DNA of 64,000 bases from Magnaporthiopsis rhizophila. Lineage: Eukaryota; Ascomycota; Sordariomycetes; Magnaporthales; Magnaporthaceae. The notes below the pieces were generated by a model. That model was not told where the DNA came from and made no database searches. It saw nothing but the letters and a program-made list of their open reading frames with translations. Of this stretch, positions 33,265 to 42,452 are shown one piece after another. Where the stretch lies: assembly GCA_003049465.1 (NCBI GenBank), contig PYSS01000134.1, positions 1 through 64,000 on the forward strand. Reading direction: 5' to 3'. Both the position numbers and the translations under genes were made by a program. Position 1 is the stretch's first letter. The number at the start of each line of letters is the position of its first letter.

Positions 33265-34128
33265 TCACCCAATCATGCTCCTCTTGCGTCCTCGCATCCG
33301 TACGTCCTCTAGCTTCCTCAGTACTGGGGTCGCCTGCTTGAAGGCGTCCCGGTAACCCTTGAGGACCTCGGAGAAGAGGCTTTCGGCCCTGGGGTGCGTG
33401 CTCCCAAACGCCCTCTCGAGCACGTACAGGTCGACGGCCCTGTCCTCGTCCGAGGTGCTCTGGCTCGCCAGACCAAAGTCGATGACGACGATGTCGCCAT
33501 CCAGCAGCGCATCGACGCTGTCCTCGGCGGCGGCCCCGCTCCCTCCCGAGGCCCAGGGCCGGAGCATCATGTTGCTGGTGGTCAGGTCGCCATGGACGAC
33601 GCCGACGCGGTGGATGCCCCCGACAGCGGCGCCGACCTTCCGCATGAGTTTCACGAGGGACGGGTGTGCGCCTTGCAGGTCTGCAGCAGCAGCAGTAGCA
33701 GCAGTGCTCTGGCAGCGCAGCCACTCGTTGAGACGCGCGCGGACCGGAGCGCCGTCGATCCACTCCATCATCAGCCAGCCGGCCGTCTCGTCGAGGGCGT
33801 AGACGGCGGGGACGGGCGGGGCGGCGGCGGTGGTGGTGGTGGCATCGCGGCGGCAGCGGGCGAGGATGCGGGCCTCGGCCAGGATGCGCTGGCGGGTCAG
33901 GCGGGCGTCCAGCAGCGGGTGGCGGTACGGCTTGGAGGGTCGGTGCTTGAGGGCGCACGGCAGGTCCGGGCGCAGGTATGTCGTCTTGTACAACCGGCCC
34001 TCGGCCCCCTGAGTGATCAGCGTCGGGGCCGCGCTCGACGGGTGGGTGAGGATCGGGGGTAGCGGGAAGGGGTGGTCAGCCGAGCCGGCCGTGGCTGCTG
34101 GTTCTGTCCCTTGCTGCGACCCCGCCAT
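33265..34128 (-). CDS. bud32: BUD32, kinase/ATPase of the KEOPS (EKC) complex
   Basis: A single exon gives 287 residues. It is a minimal atypical kinase: glycine-poor loop LITQGAEGRLYKTTYL, the lysine in CALKHRPSKPYRHP, LTRQRILAEARIL, MMEWIDG, the catalytic loop VVHGDLTTSNMML and the IDFGLAS metal motif, with AVDLYVLERAFGSTHP and the basic C-terminus RMRGRKRSMIG. In KEOPS, Bud32 works with Kae1 to make the t6A modification of tRNA and in telomere maintenance. Length and all motifs are normal except for short Ala/Thr-rich insertions (TTTTAAAPP, STAATAAAAD) not needed for activity. Confidence 0.93.
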   Translation of the reverse strand: MAGSQQGTEPAATAGSADHPFPLPPILTHPSSAAPTLITQGAEGRLYKTTYLRPDLPCALKHRPSKPYRHPLLDARLTRQRILAEARILARCRRDATTTTAAAPPVPAVYALDETAGWLMMEWIDGAPVRARLNEWLRCQSTAATAAAADLQGAHPSLVKLMRKVGAAVGGIHRVGVVHGDLTTSNMMLRPWASGGSGAAAEDSVDALLDGDIVVIDFGLASQSTSDEDRAVDLYVLERAFGSTHPRAESLFSEVLKGYRDAFKQATPVLRKLEDVRMRGRKRSMIG

Positions 34129-35758
34129 AGCTCCGGCTTCTTGAGCCCGCCGTGAAGAGTGGCGGCTGGCTGGTTGCTTTTGAGACGGCGACCTTGGCCC
34201 GTTCTGGCTGTAGCGAATTCCCCAGTGCTCGCTAGGAACAATTATTCGAAGCTTGATAAACGGACGCTAACTTTCCGTCTATTTTGGCAACGGCAACACT
34301 AACCCAATTCCCAAACAAGGTGGTCTCGCAGATGCAGCATGGGTCAATTTGATATTGGAATGGACGCTGCCAAGTGGGTATCGCAGGTTTCCCCTCCAGT
34401 AAATTTGGCGCGGCTGGTCAATTGCATGGTGCCTTTTTGCCGGGTGGGGGATGGCATTTGGCGGGGCTCCAGCCGACTCGATAGGTAGGGCAAAACAGTG
34501 GATGGAAGAGAAAGTGCACGCATATGCAGACATGCCCGATGCCGAACGTGCTGCATTGCGGGAGATGAGTCCTCGACAACAAATCGGACCCCAGTTGGCC
34601 CTGCTTGAAGCGAGCATTTCGTGCCTTTGTCTGCGGGGCAGCCCACATAGAAATCGACCCAGCATCCAGCAGCCGACCGAGCATCCGAAACCCGGCGCGC
34701 CACGCGCTCAGAAAGAATTCGTTGGAAGATGTGGTCTGTGCCCAACAAGATTTTGCCGCGGGGTAATCTGCCCCCGCCAGTCACGTCAACGAACCTTGGT
34801 GGGTGGCCCATGTCATGGAACTGGAAGCACGGGCGCACTTTCAATTTCTTCCATCGAAAGACTGGGCCGATCTGATGTCACAAAAACCACTTTTTCTTCA
34901 CTTCAGTCGCCGATTCTCGCATTTATCACCAGCCTCCTCAACCAACCATGGAGCAATCCCACCCTGCGTGGCCTTGTGATACCAAATGCAGGGCAATGAT
35001 TCGAATCGGTTCGAATGGAACAAAATGGCCCTAGGCCTAGTCTCCTGCAGGTGACAGGGATTATCTGCAGCTGCAGGGGCCCGTCGCCCACAGAAGGACG
35101 AGTGAAAAGGCGGTGACGACTTGCTCTGGAGCAAGCGCGTGGGCTGTTTGGCGGGCTCGACGGACACGGTGAGAGAGCAATCACGTCACAGACTGGGCCT
35201 CAAACACGAGCGGGACGACACGATCTGCAAGGGAAGACGGGCTGAGTTGCATCATGCCCGCGATCCATGGCCTGGCCCAGCGCGCAAAGTGGCATGCTAG
35301 CTGCGTCGGATATGCCGGGCGGCCTTTTGGGGGCTGTCTTATATCCCGAGACTGCGCCCACAACTTTCAACTTGTTTGTTGGGATTTTCTGACTTTCTGC
35401 ATCCACTCGTGTCTTATTTATGGTCTCCCCACCTCCTTCACGTCCTGTTTGTTGCCGCTCAAGTGACAGCAAAGCCCTCACACCCCCTCCTCCATCGACC
35501 CTTTTCGGCCTAGTACACACACACCACACACCCGTCCATCGGCCTCCTATGTCGGTCTCCACTCCCACGCCCTCGCACCAGCTTACCAACTGGACCTCCC
35601 ACCTCGCACACTAGCCGGAAATCTCTTTCTGTCTTTGCAACTTTGACAGACACCTCGAACCCCGCCAGGACGATGACGCGACGTCTGCCCGGAGCCAGGA
35701 CAGTATCAACCCTCTGAGTTACAATTTTCAGCAAGAGACGGGCAACGAGACAGACACC
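34129..35758. promoter_or_regulatory. Divergent region between BUD32 and the 285-residue protein gene
   Basis: This is 1.6 kb between divergent starts, with a CT-rich leader-like part (about 35400-35620) before the downstream gene. No coding frame is convincing on either strand. Confidence 0.4.
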
Positions 35759-36616
35759 ATGTCGGACTCTGTCCGCCAGGGGACTGTGGTCCTTGTCCCC
35801 ACTGCCTTCCTGCTCTCGGTCCTGGTTCTGGGTCAGACCATATCGCGTTACGCCTCCGCCTACGTCTCTGCCCCGACAGAGGTTTTGGTGTTCATTGACG
35901 CTCTCGACTCTTCTGTTGAGGAAAACGAATCTTACGACCGCGACCTGACAAGGGTCCCGCGGCTCGAAGACAAGCTCCGGCTCGGCCGGCTGCTGCGCGA
36001 GATCCAGAAGGCTGGCGATGATCTGCGCGATGATCTCAACAGCGTGCTGGTGCCGGCGTCGGCCTACAAGCCGGGCCTTGTCGAGATCACTGGTGGTCTC
36101 AAGAGCTGCGGCGGCAGCGGCAGCAACATGGCCGTCGTCGGCCTGACCACTGCCCGTCTGCGCATGCCCGCGCGCATTCTCTGGGCGGCCCGTCGCAGCC
36201 GCCTCAGCGAGAGGCTGCGTCGCATGGACATGCTGCGCATGAGGTTTCTTGTCGTCTACATGGGCATCGTCTCGTCACCCCCTGTGGCCTCGGAGAAGAC
36301 CGAGAAGGCCCTGCCGGCCATGCCGTCCACACCCGAGAGGTCGATACCGATACCTCCGGCTCCTCCACTCCCGAGCCACCCACACCACCATTTCCCGGCC
36401 CTCGGGGTGTCGATGGGCGAGAAGCGCAAGCCGCCGATGCGTCGGCTCACCACCCAGGCCATGGGCCACCACGACGCCACTCTGGACGAAGAAAAGTTCG
36501 GTGGCACCCACCGGCGTGGCTGGGCCGGCGTCGTCCAGGAGCTGCAACGCTCGCCCCTGATGCACAAGCGCCATGCCAGCATCGAGAACCACATGCGACG
36601 GGCACAGACACCTTGA
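35759..36616 (+). CDS. Unrecognised membrane-anchored protein, 285 residues
   Basis: I do not recognise this family. A single exon has a good ACCATG start after a CT-rich leader. Residues about 8-28 (VVLVPTAFLLSVLVLGQTI) form one hydrophobic segment with few charges. A charged helical part follows (RLEDKLRLGRLLREIQKAGDDL), then a basic region (ARILWAARRSRLSERLRRMDML), then a Pro/Ser/His-rich low-complexity stretch and a basic tail with RSPLMHKRHASIENHMRR. The sequence reads like a single-pass or signal-anchored protein with a disordered tail. Regular codon use and the absence of a competing frame argue that it is real, but no function can be given. Confidence 0.6.
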   Translation: MSDSVRQGTVVLVPTAFLLSVLVLGQTISRYASAYVSAPTEVLVFIDALDSSVEENESYDRDLTRVPRLEDKLRLGRLLREIQKAGDDLRDDLNSVLVPASAYKPGLVEITGGLKSCGGSGSNMAVVGLTTARLRMPARILWAARRSRLSERLRRMDMLRMRFLVVYMGIVSSPPVASEKTEKALPAMPSTPERSIPIPPAPPLPSHPHHHFPALGVSMGEKRKPPMRRLTTQAMGHHDATLDEEKFGGTHRRGWAGVVQELQRSPLMHKRHASIENHMRRAQTP

Positions 36617-38073
36617 GCCGGCATCGGCACCATAAAGCCCTGTTCTCACGCTTTGCAAGGCAAACATCAGCCAATAATTCATTTCGTACGACGGAGCAGC
36701 CTGCCGTCGACGGCTCCTCTGGTCGATTCTCTTTTGTCTCTTCACCACACACCCACTTGATGTCACATGACACGCAAGCATCGGCCGGCCCTCTTTACCT
36801 GGCGTTCAACCCCCTTTTTATTCTCCCCGACGCCCATTTTTCTTTAATGACACTCGTCGGCCCACATCCTCCTCGAGTATTGCGCTGCATGCTTTTTCTT
36901 TCCTCGAAATATTTCGCCACCATCTTCCTTGGCGTCACGGCGTCTACCTACCTACCCATCTACGAGCAACGCGACCCTCCAGTTCGGATTTGACGACTCA
37001 ACAGTCATGAGGCTACAAGCCATCAAGCACCCTATGATTATGATTTCTCACGGCCGCAGATATTCCTGTTTGGTTTCCTATGTCCTCGGGTCTCCTCTTT
37101 TCCCCCAATCGTACTTATGCTTCTCAGGCATGGGGCTTGTAGCTTGACATGCCATATTTTTTCTTTACCCATAGCAGATACCCCCCTTTTTTTTCGTTGC
37201 CCAGGATCGCATCCAACTGGTCTAGCCAGTCGGGGTGCGTCTGGCCATATGATATTTCACTTCTACTTTTCCAATCTTAAGCCCCTTCATTCTAACCACA
37301 TCACCCACACTCCCCAGTCTCTCTCCGTATTCCCTTCAAAAAAGCCTGGCGTGCTTTTCCGAGATTGCGTACTGTGCGGTAGTTTTTGATTCATGTGCTT
37401 TTTCGATAGGAGTCTAATTTCAAAAGGCATATTGGTCAATTCCCCGTCTTCCGTCTCGTGTGCTAATAGTTACGGTCAAGTGCATGCATGTCGGTGCCGA
37501 TGAGGTTGTGACTCGACAACCTCTTCGCGCATCCTTCGATGCAGCACACACATACGTGGCAGTCACACACTTATGTTTGGACGGGCTAGTGCAAGTCTTT
37601 GAACAACTCATCAAGAAGCCAACAGCAACGTCTAGGCGTGCAAGTGCACGGCCTTCTCCAGCCCCTCTAGACACAAAGGAATGGAATAGGAGATAGCATG
37701 ATATCTGATATGCGTTACATGCGTCTGGTGATGTGTCCCTTGGGTGCTTTGGCCTAGACTCTGGCTGACCGAACAGCTGACATTACTATCTGGCGCATAA
37801 AAATCGGACTTTTTTTTTTAATCCCTCGCGAAAAAAGTCGTTGAGAATTTGCCCATCCCGTTTTCCTTGGTTCATCCCGACCCTGCCACATGTTATATAA
37901 CCCATCCGTGCCCAGTACCGACCTAGGTAGATAGATTGCATCTGTTATTGTTTTTTTCCCCCCCTCCTTCCCCCGCGCCCAGTAGAACCGACAAGGATGA
38001 GCCGAAAACCCGCAGTCAAAACTTTGACCGAATTTGACCCCTTCCCATTTTCTCTTCATCCAATAAACACCCT
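36617..38073. other. Convergent spacer
   Basis: This is 1.45 kb of T-rich sequence between two convergent genes (the 285-residue protein gene and IRC22). No gene or repeat family is recognised; the frames are broken and AT-richer than coding DNA nearby. Confidence 0.45.
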
Positions 38074-39142
38074 TCACTCCTTGGCCTTCTTGGCCGACTT
38101 GACGCGCTTGGCGACGGGGCGGTTGATGTGGTGGGCTGGGATCCAGCTGGCGTCGAAGCCGGCGTCGGCGCCGCTCGTGGCGCCGCCGGCCGACTCGTTG
38201 CCCGACAGCGGCTCGTCGAACCTCTTGGCGGGCGCGGCAACGGGAGTGAAGGCGGTCGGCTTCTTGGACCTCGGGGCGCGCTTGGTCTGGGGGAAGAGGG
38301 CCTCGATCCAGGTCTTGTAGACGAAGTAGAGGGTGCCGCCGAAGACCGCGGTGAGGACGAGGTAGAGGAAGATGCTGTGTTTTGTTCGTATGTTAGATAG
38401 TGACTTTGATTTTTTAAACGATCAAGATTAAGCAGCAAACTCACATCTGAGGGTCCAGGAAGCTGGTGGGCGGCTCCACAACGCTGGCCTTGTCGCTGTG
38501 AGCCGGCACCTGAAACGTCTGGCCCTTTGCGTTGGTGACGACGGCGATCAGGTTGACGCGCACGTCCTGCGGCTGCATGTCGAGCGTGAACGAGTACGTG
38601 AGCGATCGCTTGTCGCCCGCGGGCACCTCGACGTCGTACTTGACCGCCGTCAGGTTGCGCAGCGCCGGCGTGTCGGCGGCGGCGGCCGCCGCGGGAGGGT
38701 CGGCGCGGGAGAGGGCGCCGCCGACCAGGTTGACGCGCACCGGCTGGTCCTCCTTGTTGGTGATCTCCACCACCGCCTTGGTCGGCCGGCCGTTGACGAG
38801 CTTGACGCCGAAGATGTCGGCCTCGGGGAAGGTGGTCGCCACGTCTATCTTGAGCTGCGGCGCTGCTGGTGGCGCGGCTGCTGGGGGAGCCTCCTTCTTG
38901 GCTGCGTCGCCGCTGGGGGCGCCGGCGCCCTGTAAGGTGGGGGGTGTCAGCCATTGTCGAGTGGCATTAGGGGATGGCGGTCGCATGGCCGCCGGGGGAT
39001 TGGCCATTGCGACCTTGTAGGAAGCTTCCGCGGCAACACAACACATGGCGTTCGACGGGACAACACATACCTCTGCCTGGGCAAGGACGCTTACGAGCTG
39101 GCAGGCCAGCAGCGCAAGGCTGGTGAGCTTGAGAGAAACCAT
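38074..39142 (-). CDS. irc22: IRC22/TRAP-alpha-like ER membrane protein
   Basis: Three exons (39142-39071, 38929-38445, 38374-38074) give 285 residues. A signal peptide (MVSLKLTSLALLACQLVSVLAQAE) is followed by an Ala/Pro-rich spacer and a lumenal beta-rich domain (VATTFPEADIFGVKLVNG, VEITNKEDQPVRVNLVGGAL, DMQPQDVRVNLIAVV). One transmembrane helix lies across the last junction (IIFLYLVLTAVFGGTLYFVY). The cytosolic tail is basic and ends VAKRVKSAKKAKE. This is the layout of the TRAP-alpha/signal sequence receptor family; fungal members are known as Irc22. The expected place is the ER translocon. The gene borders the QA cluster but has no evident part in quinate use. Confidence 0.87.
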
Positions 39143-39642
39143 TGTGGAAGTAACCTATATCAGTAGGCCGGTCACGGAATAGGTAGAGAGAGGGCAGGGA
39201 AGGACTGGGTTTGCAGGAGAAGGGAAAGACTTGGGGTCGTGGGAGAGCTTAAGAAGCTCTAGTCATGGGCGTTTGTCCTCAAAGGTGGTGCTGGCCTTGT
39301 GTGACATTCGTGGCCAGAATTCAATTGGGGTCCACCTGTGCTGGATCCGGTCCGTGCGCGCAACACTGGCCATGTGGCGGCCCAGCACAGCAGGCTCGGC
39401 TGCGGCTACCCCTGTTGATTTGGCTGCCCCTGAAGCGAGCTCAAGGATCAGATGTTTGGGCCAACAGTTCTGCGTGTTGGGTGCTTTCCCCAGATCACGC
39501 AACCCGACAAGGCAACTGTGGACTGTGGTTGACCTTTCCCAACTGTTTATAAATTACAGCTACCCCAATGTGGAGCTACCGTAAAATTACCCTTAACCTA
39601 CAAACTTATCACCTCTGCCCCCTCCCGACAATACTTTCACTC
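39143..39642. other. Spacer between IRC22 and qa-y
   Basis: These 500 bases hold the IRC22 promoter (minus strand, near 39143) and the 3' flank of qa-y. Nothing further is recognised. Confidence 0.4.
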
Positions 39643-41626
39643 CTAAGCCACTTCTGTGCGCTCTTCGCTAGGCTTCTCGGTCGAGATGCCCGACCCTCCG
39701 GCGTTCCGGCGGAACTGCTCGTCCTCCTGCTGGAGCCCCCCCATGACGATCTGATTAGCCTTCGAGACGGGCTTGATCTCAAACAGCCGGTCCATCTTCT
39801 CGAGCGGGATCGACTTGGTCTCGGGAACCAGGAACCAGACGAAGACGGCCGATATCATCATGAGGCTTCCAAAGAAGATGTACACACTGTTCGGGGAGAG
39901 TCAGTCAGCATTAGATTCCGTGAGAAAAGAAGGGGATGGCCAAAGTATGGAATATCGTATCGTGCTTGTCTGCGCCAGTGCTTACCCAAAGCCCATCGTG
40001 AGGAACATTTGCGGCGTGAATCTGCTGATGAGGAAGTTCCAGAACCAGTTGTTGCACGCCGCCCAGGCCTGGCCGAGACCCCTCGTGTTGAGATCGTACA
40101 TCTCACTGTTCAGCACCCAGGGTGTGCCGTTCCAGGAAGGTGTGTAGAAACTAGATGGCTGCGGGTAAGTTGAGGCTATGTGATGGGCGTGAGTAAAAAA
40201 AACTAAACTTACGCAGTCCAGAGGTAGAACATGAAAATAGCAGAAATTCCGCTTGGCGAGAGGGAGGTGCCCTCGCTGCTGCTGCTGGCGCTGTTGCTGC
40301 GCGAAACTCCTGCCAGCGCGATATATCCTCCGATGTAGTACATGCCTGCGCAGTTGTTTCAAGTTAGCTTGTGCACCCGACCAAAAAGACAGGATTTCTG
40401 GCCAGCTCGGCCAGTATGGAACGACGCGGTAGACATACAAAGACCTCCGCCGACGGCCCCGACGAGAAGCATGGCACGGCGTCCAAACTGGTCGATTAGC
40501 CAGAGCAGCCAAATGATGGTCAGAACCGTCTTGACGACGCCGAAAATGCCTGTCGTGAGCAGCGAGGCGTTGGTGCCGCGGATGCCGATGCTGGCAAAGA
40601 CGGTGGGGCTGTAGTAGTTGATGGCGTTGATGCCGGACCCGTTCTGCCACAGGAACATGAAGGCGCCGAGGAAGAAGCGCCACCGGATCTTGGGGTCCCG
40701 CAGCGCCCCAAACGGCTTCCAGAAACCGCGGCCGACCTCCTTGGTGTAGCGGTCCAGGTCTGCGTCGATGTAGCCAATCTCCTCAACCATGTAGATGTCG
40801 TCGGCCTCGAGGTTCCTGATCCAGACGAGGTTCTGGACCGCCTCCTCCCTGCGGCCGCGCGAGAACAGCCAACGGGGGGACTCCTTCATCCAGAGGGCGC
40901 CGAAGAAGAGCATGCCTGACGGGATGAGCTGGACGGCAAAGGGGATGAGCCACTGGGTGTGGGATGGCGCCATGGTGGTGCTGACGCCATAGTTGATCCA
41001 GAAGCCGACGAGGCCGCCGATCTGCCAGCCGAGCTCGTATATGCCCACGAGGCGGCCGCGCACGGCGGGCGGCGAGATCTCCGAGATGTATATGGGGACG
41101 ACGTTGGAGGAGGCGCCCACGCCAATGCCCGCGAGGACGCGGCCGACGATGATGAGGTCGAGGCCGCGCTGCTTGTTGGCGCCAAGCATCATGCCGGCGC
41201 CCAGAGTGAAGACGACGACGAAGATGAGGAGCGATTTGCGGCGGCCGAGGTAGAAGTTGGTGACGAAGGCCATGATGCTGCCGAAGAAGGCGCCGGCCTG
41301 GTAGACGGAGACGATGTTTGCCTGGATGAACGCCAAGTCTTCGGGTCGGTAGCTCGCAAAATCGAATTCGCTCTTGAACGACGGGAGGGCGAGGGTGCCG
41401 CCGATGAATGCCTGCGAGAAGGAGGGGTCAGCGCCCTGCGCCTGGTAGGCGAGGCAAACACCACCAGTCAAAGGGGAAGGCTAGGTAATTCAGGTATGTA
41501 GGTACTGACAGAGTCATATCCAATCATACACGCGGCAATGGACGCGACGGCCGCGCACATGTAGACGCGCCAGTTGTAGACGGCCTTTGGCGTCGGCCGG
41601 TCTTCCTTCAGGGCAAGGACGCCCAT
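39643..41626 (-). CDS. qa-y: Quinate permease (MFS sugar transporter family)
   Basis: Five exons (41626-41510, 41411-40439, 40345-40213, 40150-39986, 39886-39643) give 543 residues. It starts MGVLALKEDRPTPKAVYNWR and has about 12 hydrophobic segments. Sugar-porter signatures are present: GRRKSLLIF, GRVLAGIGVGASSNVVPIYI, ESPRWLFSRGRREEA, LWQNGSGINAINYYSPTVF, and the final PETKSIPLEKMDRLFE. The N-terminal block with YNWRVY and IGYDSAFIGGTLALPSF is typical of fungal quinate permeases (Neurospora qa-y, Aspergillus qutD). It would bring quinate in with protons. Its position next to the repressor qa-1S, same strand, matches the Neurospora cluster. Its promoter is expected in the 0.8 kb upstream. 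Confidence 0.94.
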
Positions 41627-42452
41627 GATGTGGGACTGGCCGTCCTAGAGGCGGTTGGGGCAGATGAGGTACTAGGCGATGCGGGTGGTTTGAGGGTATA
41701 GGGGCAGGCCAGGTCGGGAGTGGTGGCGGAGAGGAGAGGTGGTTAAAGAGAGGAGCCGGGGACCGAAAGCATAAAGTACATGCTGGCATCAGAAGCAATC
41801 AATATCCAGCAGCAGCAGCAGCAGCTCAAGCTTGGTGCCGGCTTGCCGCTGCTGCAGCAAGAAGCTCAATCCAAATTAGAGTTCCGGCGGCGCGGCGGGA
41901 ACGACAGCGCGCGCTCGCTGCAGAGGCCCATCGACAAGGCAGAGATTTCGTTTCGTTTGGTGAGGGTTGCCCGGTACCGGATCAGGCTTGGTTGCTCATG
42001 CTATACTGCATTGCCCCAGATTCTCGAGTCAAGTCAGGGGGAGGGAGGACATGGATGTTGATCGCCTCGGCTGTGGGGCGTGAGGGAAAGGGGACCCTTT
42101 CGCCGAGGGAAGAGCCTTTAGCCGGGGCCAAGAATCCCCGGATTCCCGGCAAAAAAAGGCTCCAGCATCCAAGGCATCGATGCCATGTGCCATTGTGTTG
42201 TGCGCGTGGCAGTGTGACGGTCAGATTCGATCGGCCAATCGATGGGGTTATGGGGCCGTCGAGTGAACGCTGGGGACGCGGGGAAAGCAGAGGTCCAGTC
42301 CAACAGCCCAGACGGGTCTGGGAGACGGGACTAGTTCATGCAGGCTGCCAATAATATGCATTTCCAGATTTGGCAGGGTCGTCGTAGTACATAGAAAATA
42401 CGGGGACTGCACCTAATAATACCTACGTCTAGCAGCAGGCAAAGCGGGCCGA
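41627..42452. promoter_or_regulatory. qa-y upstream region
   Basis: This is 826 bases between the start of qa-y and the stop of qa-1S. It holds a (CAG)6 run (41807-41824) and two short perfect inverted repeats described separately. I find no match to the published activator consensus (GGRTAARYRYTTATCC). Confidence 0.45.
42086..42101. promoter_or_regulatory. 16-bp perfect inverted repeat upstream of qa-y
   Basis: GAAAGGGGACCCTTTC: two 7-base arms around a 2-base centre, about 460 bases upstream of qa-y. A second palindrome GAATCCCCGGATTC (42132-42145) lies close by. Dyads of this size suit a dimeric Zn2Cys6 regulator. It is not the Qa-1F consensus, so function is a guess. Confidence 0.35.

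Noticed and set aside
33394..34062. 222-codon frame antisense to BUD32
   Set aside because: The BUD32 kinase motifs on the other strand are complete, so this frame is a shadow.
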